Origin: Pseudobutyrivibrio xylanivorans DSM 14809
GTDB lineage: Bacteria > Bacillota > Clostridia > Lachnospirales > Lachnospiraceae
Direction of reading: 5' to 3'
DNA: 64,000 nt
Assembly: GCF_900141825.1 (NCBI RefSeq)
Contig: NZ_FQYQ01000006.1
Location: forward strand, 116,984-180,983
A model generated the notes under the pieces. The model had not been told where the DNA came from and did no database searches. It saw only the letters and a program-made list of their open reading frames with translations. Both the position numbers and the translations under genes were made by a program. Positions 47,631-55,612 of this stretch are shown piece after piece; the first letter of the stretch is position 1, and each line of letters opens with the position of its first letter.

Positions 47631-48089
47631 TTATCTACACAATAGTGTTTCTTTAGTAGATATATACTTGTCAGCCAAACAAACCACCCAAGCCTCTCTA
47701 CATCTAGGCAATTTTGTAATATTCAAAGGCCACATATGACTCTCAATTACATTTTGTGTATGTACACCAATTCCAAAATGTGCTTTGGCATTTTCTTTGG
47801 CTGTGTTTGAATGAGAAAAACCATGAAGACCATGGCCTCCATCTGTCTCATGCCAGTCATATAAATAGTAATCGTGTAAAAATGCTCCTATGGAAAGCAC
47901 CTTTTCGTTACAACCGATATGGAATCTGTTATTGATCCAATAACTAAGTCTCGTTACACTTTCCACATGATCATATGTAGTAATTCTTCCGTGTTGGGTA
48001 TAATTCTTCATATCCTGAACACGTTCATCATTCTTAATAGGCGCAAGAATAGAATTCAATCTTGCTTCTTCCTCTGCTCTTAATCTCAT
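47631..48089 (-). CDS. HD-domain phosphohydrolase-like protein
   Basis: A 152-residue HD protein. The metal-binding residues are in TYDHVESVTRLSYW (His), GAFLHDYYLYDW (HD) and the later HTQNVIESHMWPLN and CLADKYISTKET (Asp). Short HD proteins of this type are common in Lachnospiraceae and may hydrolyse a phosphorylated metabolite or nucleotide. The product is not known. It has a terminator of its own and so is probably a single-gene unit. A GGTCA-AA-TGACC palindrome (48165-48176) lies about 75 bases upstream. Confidence 0.8.
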   Translation of the reverse strand: MRLRAEEEARLNSILAPIKNDERVQDMKNYTQHGRITTYDHVESVTRLSYWINNRFHIGCNEKVLSIGAFLHDYYLYDWHETDGGHGLHGFSHSNTAKENAKAHFGIGVHTQNVIESHMWPLNITKLPRCREAWVVCLADKYISTKETLLCR

Positions 48090-48204
48090 AAAAACCTCAA
48101 AAAATAAAACTAACCTCTCTGAAGTCTTAAGGATTGTATCAGAGAAATATGTTTATGATGTGACGGTCAAATGACCAAATTTTAAGCTTTGTCTGATTAT
48201 ATTA

Positions 48205-49128
48205 TTATCTGTATCTATAGAAACTATCTGTCCTTCTACCATCGTTAAAGGAGCCCATTACAAGGATTGAGCCTGTGTGATTTACCTCTGCCATGCCTAC
48301 TTTTCCAGCATCATCTTCGTTATAAGAAATATAAAAAATAAATATTGGCTCGGTAAAAAAGTAGTCGTATCTTTCCTCATCGGAAAGCTGTTCTTCCACT
48401 TCCAGACAACAATCCCCCCTGTCTACCAAGAATCTACCTGCGTAATCTGTGTCCTCTCTAGCAAAAGTAATGGTATACCCCTGATCCTCTGGAAAATCCT
48501 TTTGAAGTTGCAACTTGGCTGCTTCAATATCAGAAACAGCAACGGGCTCATTATCAGAAACCTTAGCTTCTACAGTAGGATTATAACTTGGAAGTGAAAA
48601 CGCAATTGCTAACAGCCATATTTGCATAAATAAAATCAAGGTTAAACAAATTACCGCTGCGTATTGAAATATTTTGACTGAATTTTTTCTATTATCTGGA
48701 ATTTCCTCGGTCTTTAGGAATTCTAATTTAGGGAGCTTTATCTCCGGTATCTTAACCTTAGAAAGCTTTATCTCCGGTAATTTAAATTTTGAAAAGTCTA
48801 TAGTAGGCAATTTAAATCTCTTAGTTTGTTTATTCTTGATTTTATTTTTAGCATAATCACTGCCAAGTATAGTCTCCATGCAGTGATTACATATAACACG
48901 ATTATCTGCATGCTGCCCGCAAAGGACACAGGTATCATCTATCTTAACACCAGCTGCTATATCGAATATACGAGTCTTAAAACGACGACCAAAAACAGAG
49001 TCTAGAATTCGTCGTTCGTTTTCTAGCCTCAATATCCCCTCAACAACTTCCATTCTTGTAAAATCGTATTTGGAAGTAATGCTGGCCATATACAATAATT
49101 CTTGTTTTAGTTTGTTGTCGTCCGCCAT
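48205..49128 (-). CDS. zinc-ribbon protein with KLPEI repeats and one membrane helix
   Basis: A 307-residue protein I do not recognise as a family. The cytosolic part has a zinc-ribbon pattern, CVLCGQHADNRVICNHC (CxxC, 10, CxxC). It is followed by four roughly 10-residue repeats (about 104-145): FKLPTIDFSK, FKLPEIKLSK, VKIPEIKLPK and LEFLKTEEIP. One transmembrane helix (about 155-177) leads to an outside domain (about 180-307). I start at the ATG 49126-49128 with AAGGTG upstream. It is 17 bases downstream of the PilZ gene. Confidence 0.6.
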   Translation of the reverse strand: MADDNKLKQELLYMASITSKYDFTRMEVVEGILRLENERRILDSVFGRRFKTRIFDIAAGVKIDDTCVLCGQHADNRVICNHCMETILGSDYAKNKIKNKQTKRFKLPTIDFSKFKLPEIKLSKVKIPEIKLPKLEFLKTEEIPDNRKNSVKIFQYAAVICLTLILFMQIWLLAIAFSLPSYNPTVEAKVSDNEPVAVSDIEAAKLQLQKDFPEDQGYTITFAREDTDYAGRFLVDRGDCCLEVEEQLSDEERYDYFFTEPIFIFYISYNEDDAGKVGMAEVNHTGSILVMGSFNDGRRTDSFYRYR

Positions 49129-49145
49129 CAACGTCACCTTTATGC

Positions 49146-49799
49146 TTAGTTGTTTGCTTTACGATCCATTCCCTTAAAACATAAATATGCAAGAAGTTTA
49201 TTATCCCTTTCGAGGACCTTTCCTGCATAAAGAATACCGTCCTTATGTACCTCGGCACGAACTATCTGAACCATAATTCCAAGACTGATATCAATTTTGT
49301 GTGCAACGTCAGCAAAATTAATCTCAACTTTATCTCCAATAGTAACCCTATTGGCATTTCCCACAAATGACACGCCTCTATCACTGACATCCAAAACTGT
49401 GACAGCAAATCTTCTACCATCTTCCATCATGGCTGAGCCAGGCTTCTTAACCATGACTCTCACATCCTCACGTCTTTCGCTGGATGCAGCTATTGTTCCG
49501 AAATCACTGGAATCTATAGCGTAATAATCAACGCCTTTGAATTTAACAAGATGAACTGCAACATTTTTCCAAACTACCCTACCACCAGTTTTTGGATCAA
49601 TACAGTGCAACGAAAACGACATACTCTTAGGAGACCCCTGAGTAAAATCCACAACCGTGTCATTGTATACATAAGGCTTAACCAACGCTCCTGTTCCAGC
49701 GTTGGTTCCAACTACCTCAGTTTTCAATTCAAAAGATGAGTCACCAACCAGGATTTCAAGTGTTACAACCTGACCAGCCTCAAGCTGTTGAAGTTTCAT
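49146..49799 (-). CDS. PilZ-domain protein
   Basis: A 217-residue protein with a C-terminal PilZ domain. The c-di-GMP motifs are RREDVR (in ASSERREDVRVMVKK) and DVSDRGVSF. The N-terminal region (about 1-100, start MKLQQLEAGQVVTLEI) resembles YcgR-N-like brake domains. This is the third PilZ protein in the window and is not part of the earlier pair. It is between folD and the zinc-ribbon gene. Confidence 0.83.
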   Translation of the reverse strand: MKLQQLEAGQVVTLEILVGDSSFELKTEVVGTNAGTGALVKPYVYNDTVVDFTQGSPKSMSFSLHCIDPKTGGRVVWKNVAVHLVKFKGVDYYAIDSSDFGTIAASSERREDVRVMVKKPGSAMMEDGRRFAVTVLDVSDRGVSFVGNANRVTIGDKVEINFADVAHKIDISLGIMVQIVRAEVHKDGILYAGKVLERDNKLLAYLCFKGMDRKANN

Positions 49800-49832
49800 T
49801 GTATTCTCCCCAAATTCAAATCTTTGTATATA

Positions 49833-50687
49833 TTATATATGAACGCGCTGTGCAGATTCAACCACATGCTTCACAAGAATACTTGTGGTAACTCCGCCAA
49901 CACCACCTGGAACAGGTGTTATTGCATCAACAATTGGCTCTGCCTCATCAAAAATCACATCACCACACAATTTGTTCTTCTTATCATTCCAGCTGATACC
50001 CACATCGATAACAGTCTGCCCTTCTTTAAGATAATCTGCTCCTACGCTTTCCATCTGTCCTGATGCTACAACTACTATATCGGCATCTTTTGTAATAGTT
50101 GAAACATCAACTGTCTTTGTATGGCAAATAGTTACTGTAGCATTCTCATGCATGAGCATCATCGCAACTGGACGACCTATTACCAGGGAACGACCAATTA
50201 CAGCCACCTTCTTTCCAGAAAGAGCGACATCATAAAACTTTAAAATCTCCATTGCTGCCTCAGCTGTACAAGGAGCAAAACCAAGATTAGTATTAGTAAA
50301 TACTCCAGCAAGAGATAAATCTGTACAACCATCTACATCCTTATCGGCACATAAAAGCTTTCTGGCTTTCTCTCCATCGATATGCTTTGGAAGAGGCCTG
50401 AACATAAGGATTCCATGTATTGTTATATCATTATTTAATTTATCTAATGTGTCAAAAAAGTCTTCTTCTGATACATCTTCTGGAAGAGCAAATACCTTTA
50501 CCTCTACGCCAACCTGCTCACATCGCTTTAACGCTCCACGCTCGTATGATAAATCATCTGGACGTTCTCCCACTCTAAGAATTCCAAGAGTAGGTGTAAT
50601 CCCTTTTGCCTTTAATTCCTCAACATCCTTTGAAAGCTTTTCATTTAATGCTTCAACAACATCTTTTCCCTTTAATAACTTAGCCAT
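49833..50687 (-). CDS. folD: FolD-like methylenetetrahydrofolate dehydrogenase
   Basis: A 284-residue FolD protein of one-carbon metabolism. The NADP-binding half has GKKVAVIGRSLVIGRPVAMML, ICHTKT and VIDVGI. The end PVPGGVGGVTTSILVKHV is intact. In the N-terminal half the catalytic region reads LSYERGALKRCEQVG. Aligned with E. coli YVASKRKACEEVG, Tyr48 is kept but the catalytic Lys (E. coli Lys54) is replaced by Ala52. The usual VQLPLP is MFRPLP, so the conserved Gln is also lost. Lys mutants of FolD keep the dehydrogenase but lose cyclohydrolase activity. The neighbour upstream could replace it. Confidence 0.9.
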   Translation of the reverse strand: MAKLLKGKDVVEALNEKLSKDVEELKAKGITPTLGILRVGERPDDLSYERGALKRCEQVGVEVKVFALPEDVSEEDFFDTLDKLNNDITIHGILMFRPLPKHIDGEKARKLLCADKDVDGCTDLSLAGVFTNTNLGFAPCTAEAAMEILKFYDVALSGKKVAVIGRSLVIGRPVAMMLMHENATVTICHTKTVDVSTITKDADIVVVASGQMESVGADYLKEGQTVIDVGISWNDKKNKLCGDVIFDEAEPIVDAITPVPGGVGGVTTSILVKHVVESAQRVHI

Positions 50688-50700
50688 CTATCTAACCTTC

Positions 50701-51315
50701 CTATAATCTATTCCAAACATCATTGTAAATCGAATCAGCTCTATCTACATATTCTTTAACAAGGGTATCTACACGTCCATCCAAATCATTGGCATATGCT
50801 CTGTCCTTCATTGATTTTGTGTTAATTTTCACATTAACTGCAGCTCCTTTTATAGCTCCCTGAAGCATAGCGACACCCGTTGCAGCATCACTAATCATAA
50901 TCACTGAACCTTTATCAGCAAATTCTCGCTGCAAATCCACCGCTTCACAGGCAAGCTCCAATATATGCATAGGAACTGATGCAGCATCCCTAAGACATTT
51001 TTCCATAATATCATCTCTGACCTCAGCCTCTTTTGGTAGAGAATATGCTTTTGAGAGAGGTTCAAATGCAACAGCATCATCTTCAATACATTGTAATAAA
51101 TCAACTCTAAGTTTCTGAGACTTTTCCATCAGCTTTAATATTTCTGGTTCTACATCAGCATATTTCTTCTTACCAACTGTGAATTCACCAACCATATCCC
51201 CAAGAGCAATACCTATTGAAGCGACAAGAGCACTGGCACCACCGCCACCCGGAACAGAAGTCTTAGAGGCAAGAAGCTCCGTAAATTCAGAAACGCTCGA
51301 GTTAATTAAATCCAT
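50701..51315 (-). CDS. cyclodeaminase/cyclohydrolase family protein (FchA-like)
   Basis: A 204-residue protein of the FTCD-C family, which includes formimidoyl-THF cyclodeaminase and the methenyl-THF cyclohydrolase FchA. It has FTELLASKTSVPGGGGASALV (the folate-binding glycine run), IGIALGDMVGEFTVGKKKY and DAVAFEPLSKAYSLPKE. The end AAVNVKINTKSMKDRAY is typical. It is entirely helical in appearance. It is 13 bases upstream of folD, in the same operon. I call methenyl-THF cyclohydrolase as the most likely role from the context, because histidine-degradation genes are absent. Confidence 0.85.
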   Translation of the reverse strand: MDLINSSVSEFTELLASKTSVPGGGGASALVASIGIALGDMVGEFTVGKKKYADVEPEILKLMEKSQKLRVDLLQCIEDDAVAFEPLSKAYSLPKEAEVRDDIMEKCLRDAASVPMHILELACEAVDLQREFADKGSVIMISDAATGVAMLQGAIKGAAVNVKINTKSMKDRAYANDLDGRVDTLVKEYVDRADSIYNDVWNRL

Positions 51316-51344
51316 AATATATTTCTCTCCTATCCTTTATAAAT

Positions 51345-51389
51345 ATATAAACAAAACTCCAAAGCTTTGAATCCTCAAAGCCTTGGAGT
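51345..51389 (-). terminator. terminator after the 57-residue gene
   Basis: ACTCCAAGGCTTTGA (75 percent mirrored at 51356-51370), 4-base loop, and its complement form a 15-bp stem with one mismatch. A TTTTGTTTATAT tail follows on the minus strand. It lies between the small gene and fchA. Confidence 0.75.
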
Positions 51390-51390
51390 C

Positions 51391-51564
51391 CTATGCCTTT
51401 AAAAAATCAAATATTGTCATCTGATTGGAATCAGATACTAATGAGTCATACTTTTCCTGTTCCTCAGCAGTCATCTCTCTGTGGAACACATATGTCTCCT
51501 GTTTGATTGTGCCATCTTTATCAAAATACAACTGTCTGTAATTGATGTTCTCCCTATCTGTCAT
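51391..51564 (-). CDS. small protein (57 residues)
   Basis: The minus-strand frame from the ATG at 51562-51564 encodes 57 residues: MTDRENINYRQLYFDKDGTI, KQETYVFHREMTAEEQEKYD, then SLVSDSNQMTIFDFLKA. The frame is limited upstream by a stop. AAAGGA is about 12 bases before the ATG, so the ribosome site is weak. A terminator follows. It looks like real coding sequence but has no known function. Confidence 0.6.
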   Translation of the reverse strand: MTDRENINYRQLYFDKDGTIKQETYVFHREMTAEEQEKYDSLVSDSNQMTIFDFLKA

Positions 51565-51645
51565 ACAGTCTTTGAAATCCTTTCAAGTCACCATTATAAG
51601 CATATTGTAAGACCGTTGCAAACATTTTATCGCCAGTAATAGTTG

Positions 51646-52572
51646 CTATTTATCTATCTCAATTCCAAACTCACTTGGTAAAAATCTTGGGCAAACATTG
51701 TCAGATGTAACAATAACTGATGCAGCAAGTGTTGAGCCAATTTCACATGCCTCTTCCATAGTCTTTCCATAAGTAAGGCCAATAGTAACGCCTGCAAAGA
51801 ATGAGTCTCCTGCACCTGTTGTATCCTTAACGTCTACCTTTCTTGCTGGAACAAAACCTGTATTTCCATCAATATCAGCATATACAGCACCCTGTCCACC
51901 AAGGGTAACTATCATCTTCTTAATCTGAGCTCCCTGAATCTTCTTTGAAAGAATATCCTGCATTTCCTCTGGAGTCTTCTCAGAATAATCATCCATAAAT
52001 AAAATGCCTGCTTCCTGCTGATTACATACGAAGCATTCAACATTCTTAAGGAAATCACGGCGTTCAACTGCAATACTCATATTTGAAACGGCTGCATAAA
52101 CCTTAAGATTATACTTTTCAGCATACTTGAACACACGCTTAATTGTGTCCTTTTCCATATCAATCTCAAGGGCAATGCTGTCTGCATCCTTAAAAATCTC
52201 ATCACCCTGCTCATCAAGAATATTATTGATTTCTGAAAGATCTGGACGTTTTGAAATGGATGCAACCACATCACCATGATTATCAAATACAGCAAGCCAC
52301 TTGCCCATTCCATCAGGTGTACGGCGAACAAATCTTGTATCTACCTTATGATTGTTAAGCTTGTCTAATACACCTGTACCAATACCGCTATCATCAACAA
52401 GGCTTACGAATGTAGGTCTAAGCTCTACATTTGCAATATCCTCAACTACGTTTCTACTAACGCCACCATGTACTTCTTCCACAGTACCTACATTTCTACC
52501 AGCAGGGATATAACTTGCTGTAGAGTGCCCTTTGATATCAATAAATACTGCTCCTAAAACTACAATTCCCAT
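51646..52572 (-). CDS. PfkB-family carbohydrate kinase
   Basis: A 308-residue sugar or nucleoside kinase of the ribokinase family. It begins MGIVVLGAVFIDIKGHST, with the substrate glycine pair in VHGGVSRNVVEDIAN. The C-terminal ATP signature reads DTTGAGDSFFAGVTIGL, with the catalytic Asp in GAGDSF. GGAG lies 10 bases before the ATG at 52570-52572. The longer open frame to 52767 would overlap the divergent CobW-like gene and is rejected. The substrate is not clear; adenosine, ribose and pseudouridine kinases share these motifs. Confidence 0.88.
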   Translation of the reverse strand: MGIVVLGAVFIDIKGHSTASYIPAGRNVGTVEEVHGGVSRNVVEDIANVELRPTFVSLVDDSGIGTGVLDKLNNHKVDTRFVRRTPDGMGKWLAVFDNHGDVVASISKRPDLSEINNILDEQGDEIFKDADSIALEIDMEKDTIKRVFKYAEKYNLKVYAAVSNMSIAVERRDFLKNVECFVCNQQEAGILFMDDYSEKTPEEMQDILSKKIQGAQIKKMIVTLGGQGAVYADIDGNTGFVPARKVDVKDTTGAGDSFFAGVTIGLTYGKTMEEACEIGSTLAASVIVTSDNVCPRFLPSEFGIEIDK

Positions 52573-52623
52573 GAAATCTATACTCCTTTTAAAAATAGTA
52601 TTTTTGATTATAACACTACATGC

Positions 52624-52629
52624 TATAAT
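52624..52629 (+). promoter_or_regulatory. extended -10 of the CobW-like gene promoter
   Basis: TGCTATAAT, a consensus extended -10 box, 42 bases before the gene. The -35 region is T-rich and weak, which the extended -10 can offset. Confidence 0.6.
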
Positions 52630-52671
52630 ATCAAATAATTGTGTTAAAAAATTTTTCTTAGAGGTATTTTT

Positions 52672-53607
52672 ATGATAAAAGTTGACCTTATCACAGGATT
52701 TCTCGGTAGCGGAAAAACTACCTTCCTTAAAAAATATGCAAAATATTTTATGGACAAGGGGCAGCATATCGGCATTCTTGAAAATGATTACGGCGCTGTA
52801 AATGTGGATATGCTTTTGTTAAATGAGCTTCGCGGTGATAATTGTGAGCTGGAGATGGTCGCAGGCGGATGCGATGCCGACTGCCATAGACGACGTTTCA
52901 AAACTAAGCTTATTTCAATGGGAATGAGCGGCTATGATAGAGTCATTATAGAGCCATCTGGAATCTTTGATGTTGATGAATTCTTCGATTCCTTAAGGGA
53001 TGAACCACTTGATAGATGGTACGAAATCGGCAATGTAATCACTATCGTAGATGCCAAGCTTGATGAAAATCTTTCAGAGGATTCAGATTTCTTTTTGGCT
53101 TCTCAAATTGCAAATGCAGGAGTAATTGTTCTAAGCCGAAGCCAGCTGACAGATGAAAAACATATCTCAGCCACTATCTCCCATCTTAAAAGAGCTGCTG
53201 AAAAAGCAAAGCTTGATAAAGATATTGAATCAATTGTCTTTTCTAAGGATTGGAATGAATTATCTGAAGAGGATTTCACTAAAATCTCAGGCAGTGGTTA
53301 CAGTACCCATTCATATATAAAGAAGCTTGGCACAGATGATGCAGGTTACAAGACTCTTTACTTCCTGGAACTTCCTATGAAAAAGGACGGACTTAAAGAA
53401 AAAATCGATGCACTTATGTCTGACCCAGCCTTCGGCAAAATATTCAGAGCAAAAGGGTTCTTCAAGGATAATGAGGTATGGTATCAATTCAACGCCACTA
53501 AAGAAGATTTTGAACTAAATCAAATGCCTGTTGGTCAGGAGGTCTTCATTATTATCGGTGAAGAAATCAATGAAGAAAAAGTAAAAGATTTTTTTGAAGC
53601 AAAATAA
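52672..53607 (+). CDS. CobW/COG0523-family GTPase
   Basis: A 311-residue G3E GTPase, a family of metal chaperones. It has Walker A LITGFLGSGKTTFL, the switch ENDYGAVNVD, and Walker B RVIIEPSGIFDVDEF. The C-terminal CobW domain ends near GQEVFIIIGEEIN. The usual metal-binding CxCC is replaced by GGCDADC (CxxxC). This could mean a different metal or role. No metal enzyme gene is next to it. The group II intron sits beyond its stop (17 bases) and has cut it off from its terminator. Confidence 0.85.
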   Translation: MIKVDLITGFLGSGKTTFLKKYAKYFMDKGQHIGILENDYGAVNVDMLLLNELRGDNCELEMVAGGCDADCHRRRFKTKLISMGMSGYDRVIIEPSGIFDVDEFFDSLRDEPLDRWYEIGNVITIVDAKLDENLSEDSDFFLASQIANAGVIVLSRSQLTDEKHISATISHLKRAAEKAKLDKDIESIVFSKDWNELSEEDFTKISGSGYSTHSYIKKLGTDDAGYKTLYFLELPMKKDGLKEKIDALMSDPAFGKIFRAKGFFKDNEVWYQFNATKEDFELNQMPVGQEVFIIIGEEINEEKVKDFFEAK

Positions 53608-53623
53608 CATACAACCACCAATA

Positions 53624-55561
53624 ATCGAGTAGGAGGCGGTGACTAACCGCCGTCCTCTCACAGCACCGTACATACCGTTCGGTATACGGCGCTTTCAATA
53701 GTTGACGTGCACAGACTGATAGGCCGTGGCTAAATCATAAAAGCCACTGTTTATCAGTCTTTCTTTTGTCATAGCCATATTGACTGCGACTGTATGCGTG
53801 GTAAACCAATGACCGCGCCGACTGTTACCAGCCATGTACGCCAAGTCCTCGGGTACACCCATCTTAATCAGATTTCGCACCTTTGTCTTGGGCTTCTTCC
53901 ATTGTTTCCATATACACATACGTATTCTGTGATAGAGCCATTTATTGATTTCGTCTATGTTTTTCTTCATGCTTGCTATACCGTAGTAGTTGAGCCATCC
54001 TCTAGCATATACCTTGATTTTCTCAAGGCTTGGCTTGATGGACTGCATAGACTTACGGGAAGATAAATCTTTCAGTTTTGACTTGAACTTCTTCCATGAC
54101 TTTGGATGAACTCTGACAAGAATGCCACTTCCGTTCCTTCCCAATGCAAAGCCAAGGAATTTAAAATTTCGGATTGCAAACACGCTGACCGTACGACTTT
54201 TCTCTCGATTTACTGTTAACTTCAGTTTCTCTTCGAGATATTTAGTACTGCTTTCCAAGAGTCTCTCTGATGCTCTTTTGCTTTTCGCTAGAAGAACGAT
54301 GTCATCTGCATATCTTATGCAAGGTACGCCCCTTTTCAGAAACTCTTGGTCAAACTCATTAAGGTAGATGTTCGCAAGTAGTGGTGATAAATTTCCTCCC
54401 TGCGGTGACTCTTCCTCTGTATCAATGACCACTCCATTTTCCATTACTCCGCTTTTCAGATAGCGCTTTATGAGCTGAACTACGCGCTCGTCCTTTACAT
54501 TCTTCCTGAGGAGATTGATTAGGATTTCGTGATTTAAGGTATCGAAATATTTTGATAAATCTAGGACTACCGCAAATGTGTAGCCTTGTTCTGCGTATTC
54601 CTTTACCCTCTGTATGGCATCCTTTGCGCTTCTGTTAGGACGATAGCCGTAGCTTCCATCCGCAAACAACGGTTCATAGATTGGCACTAACTGTTGAGTT
54701 ATTGCCTGTTGAAGTGTTCGGTCTATCACGGTGGGTATGCCAAGCTTACGCACACCTCCATCTGGTTTTGGAATCTCAACTCGCCTGACTGGCGATGGGG
54801 TATACTTTCCACGGTATATGCGGTCAGTTAACTCCTGCTGATGTTCCTTAAGATACGGAAGTGCCTCTTGGATAGTCATTCCATCAATACCTGGCGCTCC
54901 CTTGTTAGCCTTAACTCTCTTATACGCTCTGTTAAAGTTATCCTTATACAGTATTGATTCCAAGAGCTTTGGCTGTGCACTGTCTCTTTCTTTCCATATC
55001 CGATTGAATGACCTAAGCGCTTTCGCATACCCTTCGTGTTCCGCACTATCTCTTTGCGAACAGCCATTATTGTCTATGTTTTCTGCCATTAACGGTCATT
55101 CCTCCTTTCTCGGTCATACTTAAGACTCCTACTGATTCGGTCCTTCGGTTAGCATGTCCATGTTTCCATGTCCATATCCCTACTATGACCTCTGCTGACT
55201 TCTGCGTGTTCAGCACCGCCTCGTTTCCTTGTACGGTGGTTACTCCTTTCAGAGCGTTTCACACAGACCTCCCTAGGTACCACACGTTTCTTCCTCTCCA
55301 TCCATCTGCCTCATTTATCATGCATGATTCCGTGTAGTTATTGGGCTTCGACTTGTAATGCAGCCTTACCCTCATGCATAACCTCGTATGAGATTTCTGT
55401 ACGTCAGACCAGAGATTTGCCCATGAGTTAGTATGTTCCTCACATCCAGCTTCCTTCAGATTCCGCCTCACGACGGACACCCTTGCTTTCGGCTATATCC
55501 TTCCCACTACCGGGCGGATTCGGGACTTTAACCCGTTAGAAACGTGCGCCGCTAGGCGCAC
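53624..55561 (-). mobile_element. group II intron, probably class C
   Basis: A 1938-base intron on the minus strand. The 5' end is GTGCGCCTAG at 55561, the standard GUGYG start. The 3' end is near 53624, after a domain V hairpin (AGCGCCGTATACC and its partner TATGTACGGTGCT) and domain VI ending CCTACTCGAT. Domain IV encodes the maturase. Domains I-III occupy roughly 55090-55561. It is inserted 12 bases from the stem of the amylase terminator, the target rule of class C introns. It points the same way as amylase. The exact 3' end could shift by one or two bases. Confidence 0.88.
53695..55089 (-). CDS. ltrA: group II intron reverse transcriptase/maturase
   Basis: A 464-residue intron-encoded protein. 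The RT domain has GAPGIDGMTIQEALPYL, IPKPDGGVRKLGIPTV, SYGYRPNRSAKDAIQRV and the catalytic VRYADD-type box CIRYADDIVLLAKSK. The maturase (X/thumb) domain includes the NYYGIASMKKNIDEINKWLY region. The C-terminus MAGNSRRGHWFTTHTVA is followed by GFYDLATAYQSVHVNY. No HNH endonuclease domain is visible, which fits class C introns, which use terminators as target. It is a member of the family from which MarathonRT came. It is intact. Confidence 0.94.
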   Translation of the reverse strand: MAENIDNNGCSQRDSAEHEGYAKALRSFNRIWKERDSAQPKLLESILYKDNFNRAYKRVKANKGAPGIDGMTIQEALPYLKEHQQELTDRIYRGKYTPSPVRRVEIPKPDGGVRKLGIPTVIDRTLQQAITQQLVPIYEPLFADGSYGYRPNRSAKDAIQRVKEYAEQGYTFAVVLDLSKYFDTLNHEILINLLRKNVKDERVVQLIKRYLKSGVMENGVVIDTEEESPQGGNLSPLLANIYLNEFDQEFLKRGVPCIRYADDIVLLAKSKRASERLLESSTKYLEEKLKLTVNREKSRTVSVFAIRNFKFLGFALGRNGSGILVRVHPKSWKKFKSKLKDLSSRKSMQSIKPSLEKIKVYARGWLNYYGIASMKKNIDEINKWLYHRIRMCIWKQWKKPKTKVRNLIKMGVPEDLAYMAGNSRRGHWFTTHTVAVNMAMTKERLINSGFYDLATAYQSVHVNY

Positions 55562-55593
55562 TTAGTAAAAGAAGGATTCGCATATGCGAATCC
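55562..55593. terminator. bidirectional terminator of the amylase gene and intron target
   Basis: A perfect 20-bp palindrome (GGATTCGCAT and its complement, 55574-55593) followed on the minus strand by TTCTTTT. The intron starts 12 bases from the stem. On the plus strand CTCTTTCGTTT follows, so it probably also ended the convergent CobW-like gene before the intron came in. Confidence 0.85.
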
Positions 55594-55612
55594 CTCTTTC
55601 GTTTAAGGAATA

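Noticed and set aside
48165..48176. GGTCA-AA-TGACC palindrome as an operator for the HD gene
   Set aside because: The half-sites are only five bases and no convincing promoter could be aligned with it.
52573..52767. N-terminal extension of the PfkB kinase
   Set aside because: It would overlap the divergent CobW-like gene and its promoter. The family start MGIVVLGAVFIDIKG has its own GGAG.
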